NCBI RefSeq assembly: GCF_019721995.1 | Contig: NZ_BLYC01000003.1 | Location: forward strand, 62,001 to 126,000 | Length of the DNA: 64,000 bases | From: Bathymodiolus japonicus methanotrophic gill symbiont | GTDB taxonomy: Bacteria > Pseudomonadota > Gammaproteobacteria > Methylococcales > Methylomonadaceae | Direction of reading: 5' to 3' | In this document: one piece after another, positions 1-8,430 of the stretch | How the letters are laid out: each line of letters starts with the position of its first letter | Numbering within the stretch: position 1 is the first letter of the stretch | Made by a program: the position numbers and the translations under genes | The notes under the pieces: model-generated | The model's input: the letters and a program-made list of their open reading frames with translations, nothing else | Told to the model about the DNA's origin: nothing | Databases searched by the model: none

Positions 1-1309
1 ATTTAATGAAACTGGCCCTGTAGCATCCCAGTTTCTGGTTGAGCCAGACCATCTGGAAGGTTTTTCTTTTTTCTTCTGGAGATATAATTTATCTCGCATT
101 TCAAGAATATTTTTGTCTTTTCCTTCGCTGAAAATCAGGGAAACGGAGCCTAAGCGAAGTGATGATTTTTAGTCCGCGATAGCCGTAGGGCCGTTGTTTT
201 GTCGGAGTCTGAGCGTTAGCGAAGGTGGAGACAAAATAAAAGGCCATCCGACACGGCGTCAAGTCATTTGGAGCCTATGTTCCGACCCCTTGTTGGGTCG
301 GGACGAGGTGACGAGGACGAATCGGGGCCGCCGGAGGCATAAGTGGTCGCGTTAAGTTTTTGCTGCTTGCTTGGGCTGGGATGCCCAAAACAAGCTTTCG
401 CAAAAATAGCGACTCCCCGACATGTCGTTCCGCAGGTGTGACGAATTCTATTTTGCTGTGCCGGTGCTCGTTGTTATACCATTCGACAAAGTTACCTACC
501 CATTCCCGGGCTTCATCAAGACTATCAAAGCCACTGCCAGGCCAGTCAGGACAATACTTTACCGTTCTAAAAAAAGCTTCAGAATAAGGGTTGTCATTAC
601 TCACTCGTGGGCGGCTGTATGAGCTGGTTAAGTTTAAATCATACATTTTGCTGCGCAAGGTGAGTGATTTCATTGGTGCGCCATTATCAGAATGGAGCAC
701 CAATGGGTTATACATCATTTTTTCCTTTAATAGGCTACGCTCAAGTAGTGTAGCGGCATCTTCGCCACTTTCTTGTTCATACACTTCAGCCCCGACTATT
801 TTTCGGCTATAAATGTCCTCTATCATATATAAATAGTAGAACTGACCCACGAATGGGTGTTGGCATGTAGCTGATATCCCACGTCCATACCTGGTTCGCT
901 TTTTCTGCGATATAACTCGTTGGCTTGGAGGTGTTTTTGCGCTCTTTAGCCCGCCCTCTATGTGTGACTTGTTCTGCTTTATGCAACACTCGATAAAATG
1001 ATGATTCGGAGGCAATGTAGATGCCTTTGTCTGCCAGGATAGGGACGATTTGACTCGGTGGTAAATTGGCATACTCGTCCTCATTACAGGTCATTAAAAT
1101 AGCAAGTTGCTCATATTCGCTTAATTTATTATTAGGAGATGGGCGTATGGCATCCGACCTTCTATCGGCCTCTACTCCTCCGTTAACTTGCCAGTTTTGT
1201 AAGGTACGAATGCTGATACCAACAATATCACAGGCTTTTCCCTTTCTGGCACCTTGTCCAATGGCCTCATTGATCCATGTGACATAATTTACGCGCTCTG
1301 AGTGAGGAA
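1..1309 (-). pseudogene. IS3-family OrfB integrase (frameshifted, interrupted)
   Basis: Retroviral-type integrase/transposase. In order from the 5' end: a helix-turn-helix region (KACDIVGISIRTLQNW, about 1200-1250), the first catalytic Asp in WTWDISYM, then LHSDNGAP with the second Asp and SEAFFRTVKY with the catalytic Glu; the usual C-terminal WSGSTRNW motif is at about 20-60. The frame breaks near 851, where an extra G separates PTPIRG from the following FYYLYMIEDIYSRK block. A second break is SE-B, inserted between codons for ERH and EGKDKNIL. Removing 126-420 rejoins a normal C-terminal end. Not expected to make active enzyme. Confidence 0.8.
126..420 (-). mobile_element. SE-B element, copy 1 (295 bp)
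   Basis: Non-coding element reading on the minus strand from TCGGGGAGTCGC (420) to TTTTCAGCG (126). It is nearly identical to the copies at 28327, 35034, 41334 and 52045. It sits in sense orientation in the orfB above. No target duplication: the flanks CGACATG and AAGGAAAAG join to a sensible reading frame. Right flank is AAGG, obeying the NNNG rule. The 5' part folds into a long hairpin (GTCGC/GCGAC, TTTTTGC/GCAAAAA, TTGGGC/GCCCAA). Confidence 0.9.
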
Positions 1310-1813
1310 TTAAGCGTCCTCGTTTTCCTCCCAGAGCGCATCCAGCTTTTTTCTAAGCACCAATAAGGCCGCTGTTTCTGCAAGTGCTTTCTCTTTGCGA
1401 TTAAGCTCTTTCTTTAATTTTTTGTTTTCACTACGTAATTGTTTTAATACGTTTCTATCTGTTTTTTCTTGCGTCACGTTTTGCTCTGATCCTTTAATAA
1501 AATGGGTCTTCCAGGACTCAAGCTCAGCTTTATAAAGCCCATGTGTACGACAATATTCATTACACTCTTGCTCGCTCAGGGTACTTGTTTCTATAATGGC
1601 TGATAATTTTCTCTCGGCTGTCCACTGTATAGGAGAATGGCTTGTGTTTTTAGTGTTTTTGCACTTCTTATCAACATAAGTTTGCTTCCACGTATACAGC
1701 GTTCCGTAAGGAATATTTTCGGCCTTAGCTAATTCAGGTACGCTCATATTTAAGAGGTGAAGCATTTTGTTAATGATGGCATCTTTTCTTTCTTTTGGGT
1801 ATTGAGTTGTCAT
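1310..1813 (-). CDS. IS3-family OrfA (transposase DNA-binding protein)
   Basis: DNA-binding subunit of the IS3 transposase. The start is placed at the ATG opening MTTQYPKERK (1813) rather than the upstream ATG at 1855, because OrfA proteins of this type begin close to the first helix. Residues about 10-45 form a helix-turn-helix (VPELAKAENIPYGTLYTWKQ); a second one lies near the middle (LSEQECNEYCRTHGLYKAELESWK). The C-terminal third is a charged coiled coil (LRSENKKLKKELNRKEKALAE), as expected for a multimerising OrfA. Frame is intact, but its partner OrfB is broken, so the element is probably immobile on its own. Confidence 0.75.
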   Translation of the reverse strand: MTTQYPKERKDAIINKMLHLLNMSVPELAKAENIPYGTLYTWKQTYVDKKCKNTKNTSHSPIQWTAERKLSAIIETSTLSEQECNEYCRTHGLYKAELESWKTHFIKGSEQNVTQEKTDRNVLKQLRSENKKLKKELNRKEKALAETAALLVLRKKLDALWEENEDA

Positions 1814-2597
1814 GGTTTTATTTTTCCGCCCCTTGTTTGAGTTATTATTTTTCAAATAAGGCGAAAACTATCCTGACACGGGGGGGATGAGGTGATTAAA
1901 AGAATGGATCGTTTTATGTTTTGGTCTTTAGGCTTGACGGTATCTGCAGCTTTATTTGTGGTTTATTTTTTGAAATAACCTTCCTCCTGCTTTACAATTG
2001 CTTTCTTATCGCGTGGACAATAGCGTTATTTTTTTCATTATATTCATTTAATGCATCGATAGCTGATTCGTTAATGCGCTCAATAATTTGTCGGGCATTT
2101 TTAATGGCATGTCTTTTAGCAAACAACTCCAGCAAAGCCCGTGTTGGAAATCGCTTTTTATCCATAAATTTTAAGACGGGTGTATCGGCTAAGTTATAGC
2201 TTCGAGTATGAACTATATCGTATACAGGGGACCATTTTAGTGTTTTATATGCTCCTGGGTCACTGTAGATGATAGAGAAAATTTTTAGGTGTGTGTCATC
2301 ACCATCGCCTAGAATTAAACTTAGAGCAATGCGTTCAAAGAGCTGTTGCTTATCCAATTTGATAAAGGTCTGCAACTTTCATCAGGTTCTCATAACTTCC
2401 CCGATATTTTTGATCACTGGTTTTGCCCATTAATACAGTCATATCTTCGACAAATAAAGAGCCATTTTCTGTTCTATCAAAACGGCGTAGTGCGAGTAGC
2501 TCCTTATTATCTGAAAGCCAAAAATCTGCTGTCGCTATGCCTGCATTTTTAGCGATGCTTAAACTTAAATATTCATTGAGGACGATGTCTTTAAAGT

Positions 2598-2802
2598 CTG
2601 AAGTTTCCCAATAATTATTTATGGTAAAATTGAAAATATGCTACAACTATATGAAAAAAAATAGTCTTTTCATTCGTTTCAAATGCTATTGCCTAAGGGG
2701 AATTAAGTAGGGGTTTGCTATAAACATGGCAAAACCACCTAAAATAAACCTCGATACACCAGCATTGTGTATTTCAGCTACTCAATAATTGGGAAACTTC
2801 AG
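2598..2802. mobile_element. M1 MITE (205 bp) in hipA-like gene
   Basis: Terminal inverted repeats CTGAAGTTTCCCAATAATT and its complement. The target TTTAAAGT (8 bp) is duplicated on both sides. No coding capacity. Other M1 copies or remnants lie at 13926, 18738, 23481, 45976, 53048 and 54922. Confidence 0.9.
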
Positions 2803-2927
2803 TTTAAAGTCACTACTGCCTTTTTTGATAATCAGCTCAGAGCCTTTAAAAATACTTTTTTCCGGGGTTAGTATTTTTGGCTGTATGCCTGAGATCCCGC
2901 AACTTTATAGTAAATAGGTGTCTATCA

Positions 2928-3079
2928 CTCGATGTTCAAGTTTTCAGCTATAACTGGGCTAAGAAAAGTAAATTTTTCCGGCTTTGTTTTATAAGTGATT
3001 GATTTACAATGATGTTGATGCTTTCTTTGTCAGTAAAATTATCAATAAAATCAATCAGTTAAAAAACTTGAACATCGAG
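2928..3079. mobile_element. M2 MITE (152 bp) with IS-B ends
   Basis: Begins CTCGATGTTCAAG and ends with the complement, the same termini as IS-B, and is flanked by the 5 bp duplication TATCA. It has no open frame and is probably moved by the IS-B transposase. A second copy in the other orientation is at 52876-53027. Confidence 0.9.
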
Positions 3080-3153
3080 TATCAGTGATGCGAAATAGTC
3101 TTTGCTTTTATTGCTAATTATTTCTTCAAGAGTAAGGCTAGGGCAATTGTCTG

Positions 3154-3456
3154 GTGACCATTCAAGGCTGGGTCATCTACTTTGGGTTAAGCGAATACTA
3201 CCGACCAATTCCGCTACTGGATCAATGGATACGACGACACATCAGAATGTGCTATTTAAAACAATGGCGCAGGATCCGTATTCGTAATCCGATGCGATTA
3301 GGTGTCTCTAAATCAGTGGCAATCAGTTTAGGTATGAGTTCAAAGGGATATTACCGCCTAGCGAAAACCAAGGCGGTACAACTTGCTTTAAATAACAACT
3401 GGCTAAAATCGCAAGGGTTGGTCTCGGCTAAAGGGCAATGGGTGAAGTTCCATTAA
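3154..3456 (+). pseudogene. Group II intron maturase, C-terminal fragment
   Basis: The reading frame carries the end of a group II intron reverse transcriptase/maturase: GWVIYFGLSEYYRP, then LDQWIRRHIRMCYLKQWRR and LGVSKSVAISLGMSSKGYYRLAK, which are the thumb/maturase X region motifs of LtrA-type proteins. The reverse transcriptase palm (with YADD) is absent, so only about 95 of the usual 400-plus residues remain. No convincing intron domain V hairpin was found after the stop. It is a remnant of a retroelement, with no function expected. The internal ATG at 3154 is not a real start. Confidence 0.8.
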
Positions 3457-3513
3457 TCATAATGGCGATGAGTGTTGTGGAGAGGGCTAGAGAGAAACTA
3501 GCCCTTACCCCGT

Positions 3514-3660
3514 TTAGAGTTTGTATTGCTCAATTCCATTTTTAATTTTTTTAGTAATTGCTTTAATTCCACGTTCAGTTACCTTTCTATGGCTACCTTT
3601 TAATTCTATTTCATAACGAGCGAGAAGGCTTTTTGTTTTGACATTAACCAAATTAACCAT
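3514..3660 (-). CDS. Small basic protein of unknown function (48 aa)
   Basis: Not recognised. Starts MVNLVNVKTK and ends GIEQYKL; 48 residues, rich in Lys and Arg, no membrane segment, predicted mostly helical. It might be a real small gene or the C-terminal scrap of something larger, because SE-A1 begins 20 bp upstream of its start and may have cut off the original 5' part. A GGGCTAG/CTAGCCC hairpin (3484-3504) lies just downstream but lacks a T run. Confidence 0.35.
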   Translation of the reverse strand: MVNLVNVKTKSLLARYEIELKGSHRKVTERGIKAITKKIKNGIEQYKL

Positions 3661-3680
3661 GATGTATGAAAATAGAAAAC

Positions 3681-3940
3681 CAGGCGCGCCATGCTACCTC
3701 ACGAAATTCCGGGACTCCTGTCGCCGTAATTCGTTCACCTACGCAGCGAATAGGAGATGCTCCAGCCGCCCTGCGTCCGCCACAGACTGAGCACAAAGCA
3801 GCTCAGTCATGGCTACCACAAATGGCTCTACGGCTATTCGGGATAAAATTTTAGCCTCCCTCGCGCGCTATCGCGCACTTCGGATTGGCAAATTTCCCTG
3901 CGCCTTCTGGAGACTATCAGCCCGTCCGGGGCTGACAGCG
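3681..3940 (+). mobile_element. SE-A1 element, copy 1 (260 bp)
   Basis: Starts CAGGCGCGCCATGC and ends GGGGCTGACAGCG, the same length as the copies at 29901, 49445 and 49862. Left flank GAAAAC; right flank ATGG (G at +4). The empty site is not available for comparison. The region on either side has no clear gene; 3941-4058 shows nothing recognisable. Confidence 0.9.
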
Positions 3941-4058
3941 ATGGTGTGTGTTTCCATCTCCCTAAGTTGATATTAGCCTGAAATTCAAGCAAACTTGTCT
4001 GCTAGTTTACTCCGGTTGTAACTATTCAACTTTCTGTTACTTGCATGTATATTCTCTT

Positions 4059-4490
4059 CTAACGCCTATTAAACACCTGCGGTGACTTAGGCTGCGACTT
4101 ATCCTGCAGACAATGATATGCTGCACTTTCAAAGCGGATTCTTAGTGATTGCGTACTCTTGTTTTCTTTAAGGAATTTTTCAGCTTCTACTGCCGTTAAG
4201 TCTTGCATCATAAATTTTGCAATACACATACACGGCTTTTTAAAGCGCTTTCTGTCATTGTCTTTATTAATTGAATTTTTGACTTCTCTTTCCACACACT
4301 CCTCTGCGAAATCATGTTCAAATACATGTTTTTGTATATCTGTTACCACCGCTTCATGACTATGGTCCCATGGGTTATGTGCTTTTTTTGCCTGTTGTTT
4401 AGGTTTATCATCAGAGCAGCCTGTCAATATAGATGCGAGACAGATGCTGAACAGAAGAGTTGCGAGGCGAAGTTTATTTTTATTATTCAT
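4059..4490 (-). CDS. Putative lipoprotein, unknown family
   Basis: Starts MNNKNKLRLATLL (4490; an in-frame ATG 9 bp upstream is less likely because it delays the signal). A hydrophobic stretch ends in the lipobox LTGC, so the protein should be lipidated and anchored to a membrane. The mature part is hydrophilic, with four further cysteines (EECVER, KPCMCIAK, YHCLQD) that could form disulfides or bind metal. The family is not recognised. It lies 27 bp after the YceI gene on the same strand and could be cotranscribed with it. Confidence 0.7.
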   Translation of the reverse strand: MNNKNKLRLATLLFSICLASILTGCSDDKPKQQAKKAHNPWDHSHEAVVTDIQKHVFEHDFAEECVEREVKNSINKDNDRKRFKKPCMCIAKFMMQDLTAVEAEKFLKENKSTQSLRIRFESAAYHCLQDKSQPKSPQVFNRR

Positions 4491-4517
4491 TTGAATCAAA
4501 AAGTCCAGTGTAGATAA

Positions 4518-5132
4518 TTATTGTTTAGTAAATAATAGGCTAAATATAACGGGTACTGAGGCATTAATGCTTTTTAATTTAGCTATTTCACGTAAGGCAT
4601 TGACACCTTTTAGTAGGTTAAAATCTTTTAAATTTACAATAACCGGTTGGCTGGAAAAAACCAGGCGCTGATTTTTGTCCAGTTCAACAACTTGCACTTG
4701 CACCGGTATAGTCTGGGTAATGCCTTGTAGGTTTATTTCTGCTTTAAGGTTCAAGGTTTTTATTTGCCCGGGCTTCATAGGGTATATATCAGAGGTTTTT
4801 ATATCCAGGCTGACTGTTGCTGTCGGGAATTTTGCGATGTTAAAAAACATTTCGCGCAAACGCTCATCTCTTATGTTGATGCCTGTATCAACGCTGCTTA
4901 GATCTACCGTCATAGTCACTTTTGTGCCAGCTATTTTGCCTTTTAACCTGGTAAATGTCTGTACTTCTGTCTTACTGGCATTTTTAGTGGTGATAAAATT
5001 CAGTGTGGATGCCTTATTATTTAATACCCACTGCCCTGTATGGGTGGTGGTTACAAAGTTTAGCTTGGCAATAGCTACATTTGATAAAAGTAACAAGCTA
5101 AGTAATAGTATTTTTTTCATCTGATTGCTCAC
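4518..5132 (-). CDS. YceI-family periplasmic protein
   Basis: YceI proteins are secreted lipocalin-like barrels that bind isoprenoid or other lipid molecules. A signal peptide is visible (KKILLLSLLLLSNVAIA). The mature part shows family features: WVLNNKASTLNFITTKNAS near the start, then MTVDLSSVDTGINIRDERLREMFFNIAKFP, the most diagnostic block, and a closing region with beta strands. Length (204 aa) is normal. Starts 17 bp after the methyltransferase gene, so the two are likely cotranscribed. The lipid ligand and the exact role cannot be read from the sequence. Confidence 0.85.
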   Translation of the reverse strand: MSNQMKKILLLSLLLLSNVAIAKLNFVTTTHTGQWVLNNKASTLNFITTKNASKTEVQTFTRLKGKIAGTKVTMTVDLSSVDTGINIRDERLREMFFNIAKFPTATVSLDIKTSDIYPMKPGQIKTLNLKAEINLQGITQTIPVQVQVVELDKNQRLVFSSQPVIVNLKDFNLLKGVNALREIAKLKSINASVPVIFSLLFTKQ

Positions 5133-5148
5133 ATTTTTTAGTTAAGAT

Positions 5149-6054
5149 TTACATTTTTTTGGCTGTAAAAATGCCATATTCCACCAATTTATTCTGAAAT
5201 AAGTGCTGCTGCGCCAGCCCCACTTTAAAATTAGCCGTCTGTGTTTCACTACGCAATCCCAACCACTGACTGATTTTTTGCACTGGTTCCAGGCGTTTTG
5301 CGACTTTATACATATAGCCTGCCGATGGTTCTGTTTGTTTAGTAATATCATCATATTTAATATCGGCAAAACCCTGCTCACTAAGTAGCTGTGCAAATTC
5401 TTTACGTAAACACAAATTCGGTACTGCCCAACCATCCAGACAATCCAGCATGGCGGGCCAGTCAGCATCCGCAATTTCACGTTGCATTAAAAAGCCATCA
5501 CAGACCACCAGACGCCCGCCTTTTTTTAATACCCGAAAGGCCTCGCGTAAAAAGTCTGCTTTTTTCAATGCATGACAAACACTTTCCAGCCCCCAGACGA
5601 TATCAAAGGTTTCATCGGCATAAGGGGTGGCACAAAAATCTGCTACTTCAAAATCTATGTTATCCGCTACGCCGTGTCTCTTGGCATGTTGAGCTGCATA
5701 ATAGGCCTGCTTTACACTAATGGTGATGGCTTTTAAATGGTTCGCATGATTTTTGGCCATCCAGATGGAGCTACCCCCGATACCACAGCCCGCATCCAGC
5801 ACGTAATCGCTAGACTTTATACTTGCTACCTCATATAGCTTCTGATTTTTATTTAATAATGACTCACTGTGTGAGTGTGTATTTTCATCCCAGTAACCAT
5901 AGTGTAATGCTAGATCATTGCGGCTACTCCAGGCAAACAGGTAATCCCAATAGCAGGCATCATAATGCTTAATTGCGGCTGCTTGTATTGCTTCTGCTGA
6001 AACATCTTCGCTACTTTGTGAACGGTAATCCTGGTTAGGCTCTATAGTGTGCAT
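5149..6054 (-). CDS. SAM-dependent class I methyltransferase
   Basis: The start is placed at the ATG of MHTIEPNQ (6054); the frame is open to 6126, but the extra residues look like leader. A Rossmann SAM-binding core follows: VLDAGCGIGGSSIW (motif I) at about residues 95-110, an acidic residue after DFEVADF, and FREAFRVLKKGGRLVVCDGF as post-motif region. The N-terminal YDACYWDYLFAW and HYGYWDE text is typical of small-molecule O-, N- or C-methyltransferases of the UbiE/tocopherol type. The substrate is unknown. Neighbours (YceI protein, polytopic membrane protein) hint at a lipid or isoprenoid substrate, which is inference only. Confidence 0.8.
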   Translation of the reverse strand: MHTIEPNQDYRSQSSEDVSAEAIQAAAIKHYDACYWDYLFAWSSRNDLALHYGYWDENTHSHSESLLNKNQKLYEVASIKSSDYVLDAGCGIGGSSIWMAKNHANHLKAITISVKQAYYAAQHAKRHGVADNIDFEVADFCATPYADETFDIVWGLESVCHALKKADFLREAFRVLKKGGRLVVCDGFLMQREIADADWPAMLDCLDGWAVPNLCLRKEFAQLLSEQGFADIKYDDITKQTEPSAGYMYKVAKRLEPVQKISQWLGLRSETQTANFKVGLAQQHLFQNKLVEYGIFTAKKM

Positions 6055-6152
6055 TTTTTCTTTTTTCTCATTGAAAGGTTGATATCCAATTAGTTTATAG
6101 CGCTGAGAAAAGCGGGCTAAAGCCACGCCCTACTTTTGACAACTAGGTATTA

Positions 6153-6926
6153 TTACTTTTCTGTTCTTACTCTCGCTAACTGCTTAAACTGGATCATACT
6201 GTTATTTATTCGGGAAAATAATTTTAGTGCGGGAGCAGCACCCGCCATGGCGACTGCATCAACCAGACAATACCAGGCCGCAACGCCGCTAGGAGGATTT
6301 CCCTGAGTAAGTCCGGATGCAGGATCAACAACTGCCCAAGCCCAGGTTCCTGCAGTTGTGCCGACGAGTTCTAGCCAGGTGGTGATAAAAAAAGCGCCCA
6401 GATAAACCATCGGAGATTTGCCTTTGAATAGGTAGATCAGATATACACAGAACAGCACTGCGCCAATTTGATCACTGCGCTCTGCAAAAGTAAGTCCCCA
6501 GACTGTCCATAGCCCGCAACTAATAACAGTAAATAGTGCAATTGCACGCGCATGCCGCATAAAGAACCCTGATCGCCCTAACACTACAGCAGTCAAATAC
6601 ACCATGCCATGCCCCGCAGGTACATATGGCGGCACACTACCAAAGCGATAGATATAGCCTTCCATATAAGGTGAAGCGAAAAGCTCGCCTGCAGTGGCAA
6701 ATAACAGCGCAACCACGACTTGCATACGCAGTAGTTTTGACTCACCAGACAACAGAACAATTAAGAACAGGTAGCCAAAAAAAGCCAGCGCCCATTGCAT
6801 TTCACGACTGCCACTGCCATCAATAGTTAAGCAAATGCCGGTTACCACAAAGGTAAACGCCGCTATAGCATAATCGCGCTTATGGTCTGCGTAGGCCCCA
6901 CCGGCTTCGGGAAAATATCGCAACAT
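6153..6926 (-). CDS. Polytopic membrane protein, unknown
   Basis: 257 residues with about eight hydrophobic segments (for example YAIAAFTFVVTGICLTI, ALAFFGYLFLIVLLSG, VVVALLFATAGELFAS, AIALFTVISCGLWTVWGLTF). Conserved-looking polar spots inside membrane text (GELFASPYMEGYIYR, HGMVYL, WLELVGTTAGTWAW) suggest a functional site and not just an anchor. I do not recognise the family. It is encoded 99 bp upstream of the methyltransferase on the same strand, so a shared transcript is possible. Confidence 0.7.
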   Translation of the reverse strand: MLRYFPEAGGAYADHKRDYAIAAFTFVVTGICLTIDGSGSREMQWALAFFGYLFLIVLLSGESKLLRMQVVVALLFATAGELFASPYMEGYIYRFGSVPPYVPAGHGMVYLTAVVLGRSGFFMRHARAIALFTVISCGLWTVWGLTFAERSDQIGAVLFCVYLIYLFKGKSPMVYLGAFFITTWLELVGTTAGTWAWAVVDPASGLTQGNPPSGVAAWYCLVDAVAMAGAAPALKLFSRINNSMIQFKQLARVRTEK

Positions 6927-7084
6927 CTTATACTAACTCCTGATCAAAGTAATCAATCTGCTTCTCTCTTTCCTGGTAAATAAGACATATCGCTAGGGCG
7001 TGGCTTTAGCCCGCAATATAGTGTTATTTAAGAAAACTGAATGACGAATTTTTAGTATTTTATCACAGCAAGCAGTGCTGTACT

Positions 7085-7498
7085 TTATACAAACCAATAT
7101 GCAACAAATAGATAGCGGAATAGTTTACCGATGCAAATTAAAACAGTGGATACAACTAAGGGGAGTTTTAGCCATCCACCTGCAAAGCATAAGGCATCCC
7201 CCACGATAGGTAGCCATGAAAACAGTAAGCTCCAATATCCCCAATGCTGCACCCAGCGCAGAGCTTTTTGCTTTTTCTGATCTGAAAGATGCTCGGCCGG
7301 GAATTTCTTCGCCGCTAAACTGCCTAGCCACCATGTCGTTAACGCCCCTAATGTATTACCCAGCGTAGCAACCAATACCAACATCAGCACCGGTTGTATT
7401 TGTTCAGCAACCATATAAGCTAAAACAGCCTCAGAGCCACCGGGGGCTATCGTTGATGATATAAACGCACTGACAAAAAGTCCCCAAAGCTCTAGCAC
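7085..7498 (-). CDS. yqaA: YqaA/DedA-like membrane protein
   Basis: 137 residues, small SNARE-associated/DedA-related family. Features: SAFISSTIAPGGSEAVLAYMV (the family's loop before the first full helix), GNTLGALTTWWLG, then WLPIVGDALCFAGGWLKLPL, which contains the typical GD and G-W turn. Three to four membrane segments. YqaA-type proteins are inner-membrane proteins; relatives are implicated in lipid flipping, but the role of this branch is not settled. The first codons and length match the family. It begins 29 bp after the terminator hairpin of the copper cluster and so has separate transcription or relies on readthrough. Confidence 0.8.
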   Translation of the reverse strand: MLELWGLFVSAFISSTIAPGGSEAVLAYMVAEQIQPVLMLVLVATLGNTLGALTTWWLGSLAAKKFPAEHLSDQKKQKALRWVQHWGYWSLLFSWLPIVGDALCFAGGWLKLPLVVSTVLICIGKLFRYLFVAYWFV

Positions 7499-7526
7499 AT
7501 CCTGACCCTATTTATCGTTGTCATAA

Positions 7527-7562
7527 AAAAGCCCCGGATGACGAATCATCAGGGGCTTTTAA
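7527..7562 (-). terminator. Rho-independent terminator of copper cluster
   Basis: Perfect stem AAAAGCCCC ... GGGGCTTTT around a second small stem GATGA/TCATC, directly after the stop of the cupredoxin gene on the minus strand. The trailing T run on the minus strand is short. Confidence 0.7.
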
Positions 7563-7579
7563 TAGTTAATTAAGTTCCT

Positions 7580-8428
7580 TTACTTTTTTTTCACTAAACC
7601 AACTAACCAGTTAATCACCTTAAGAACAATATCCACTGCATCTTTGACCAGCTCTATAATATAAGTAACTATCTCACCAGCACTCATATCCTTGAACTTA
7701 CGTGCCAGCAATGGAGCGAGAATCAAACCTATGGCCAAACCAATCACGGTCAACCCAGAAAAGAAAGAGTCATTGCCGGTGACTTTCTTTTTCATTTCGG
7801 TAATTTCCGCAACAACCGTTTCAGTGATTGATTCGGGCTGACTGTCAGAATAGTCATCCTGAATAACGTACGCTGTTACTCCCGGAATACTAGGTAGGTC
7901 GCCATCACCTTTACCAATTTTCAGTTGGCCTTTCATGCCTTTTTCCATGTGCTGTGCGATATCACAATGCACCAGATAAGTCTTATCACCCGGTGGGAAA
8001 ATCAAAGTTCCTGATATTTTTCCAGGACCTGTGACTTCCAGGTGAAACATGCCTTTGGGATAAAGGTATCTAGGCAAACCATGCATCATCCACTGGTGCC
8101 GCACATCGTCATCATTTACAAAATTAACGGTAAGTTTAGTACAAGGCTCGAATTGATATTCCTGCACGTCAAAGGCAAGCATCCGCCCAGGAAATTTCTT
8201 GGCATATTTATGCCCGGCATGGACTGTGATTTCCTTAGTTGCCGCAATACGACTACAACCACCAGGCAAAATATCTTTATTTTGCCCCATGACCATTCCA
8301 CCCGTCATGTCCATTAAATGGCCATCACCGTGATCCATCATTTTGTTGTGGTTTTCAAACTCTTTTTTAGCAAAAACAGGAACGGATACTGCTAACGCTA
8401 ATGCTATGATTGATAATTGCTTAATCAT
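7580..8428 (-). CDS. Secreted cupredoxin with C-terminal membrane anchor
   Basis: Blue-copper-type periplasmic protein. Signal peptide MIKQLSIIALALAVSVPVFA; a His/Met-rich segment follows (HNKMMDHGDGHLMDMTGG), which could bind copper. The cupredoxin fold ends in VHCDIAQHMEKGMKG, which supplies the Cys, His and Met copper ligands, with the other His in RHQWMMHG. Residues about 225-245 form a membrane helix (SGLTVIGLAIGLILAPLLA) and the C-terminus is a long amphipathic helix. The stop of the upstream oxidase is 2 bp away, so the two genes are translated from one message; it probably serves as electron partner or copper donor of the oxidase. Confidence 0.85.
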   Translation of the reverse strand: MIKQLSIIALALAVSVPVFAKKEFENHNKMMDHGDGHLMDMTGGMVMGQNKDILPGGCSRIAATKEITVHAGHKYAKKFPGRMLAFDVQEYQFEPCTKLTVNFVNDDDVRHQWMMHGLPRYLYPKGMFHLEVTGPGKISGTLIFPPGDKTYLVHCDIAQHMEKGMKGQLKIGKGDGDLPSIPGVTAYVIQDDYSDSQPESITETVVAEITEMKKKVTGNDSFFSGLTVIGLAIGLILAPLLARKFKDMSAGEIVTYIIELVKDAVDIVLKVINWLVGLVKKK

Positions 8429-8430
8429 TA

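Larger units (their letters stand above)
1..1886 (-). mobile_element. IS3-family element, incomplete at window edge
   Basis: Holds an upstream orfA (1310-1813) and a downstream, broken orfB (1-1309) on the minus strand, the IS3 layout. Its 5' end lies near 1886, where the minus strand reads GTGTCAGGATAGTTTTCGCC. The other end is outside the window. It carries SE-B (126-420) inside orfB. It is unlike the other IS3 elements of the window (IS-C, IS-D) in sequence. Confidence 0.75.
1992..3150 (-). pseudogene. HipA-like serine/threonine kinase (decayed)
   Basis: HipA proteins are kinase toxins of type II toxin-antitoxin systems. On the minus strand, pieces read KVAGSQAYSQK and TPEKSIFKGSELIIKKGSS (2810-2900), then NEYLSLSIAKNAGI, ALLALRRFDR-like text (2390-2590), then LFERIALSLILGDGDDTHLKIFS and WSPVYDIV (1992-2375), the order found in HipA: nucleotide-binding strand, RFDR motif, catalytic loop with GDGDDTHLKI, and the YD pair. 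At least two frameshifts (near 2370 and 2870) and two MITEs (2598-2802, 2928-3079) break it. Coding text may extend to about 3150. No HipB-like antitoxin is visible. Function is lost; family assignment fairly sure. Confidence 0.7.

Noticed and set aside
3666-3854. Open frame of 62 codons across SE-A1
   Set aside because: The same residues recur in unrelated places because the element is repeated; no start context of its own and no conserved protein family.
7125-7334. Second frame of 69 codons overlapping yqaA
   Set aside because: Overlaps a well-supported membrane protein gene and lacks any family features.
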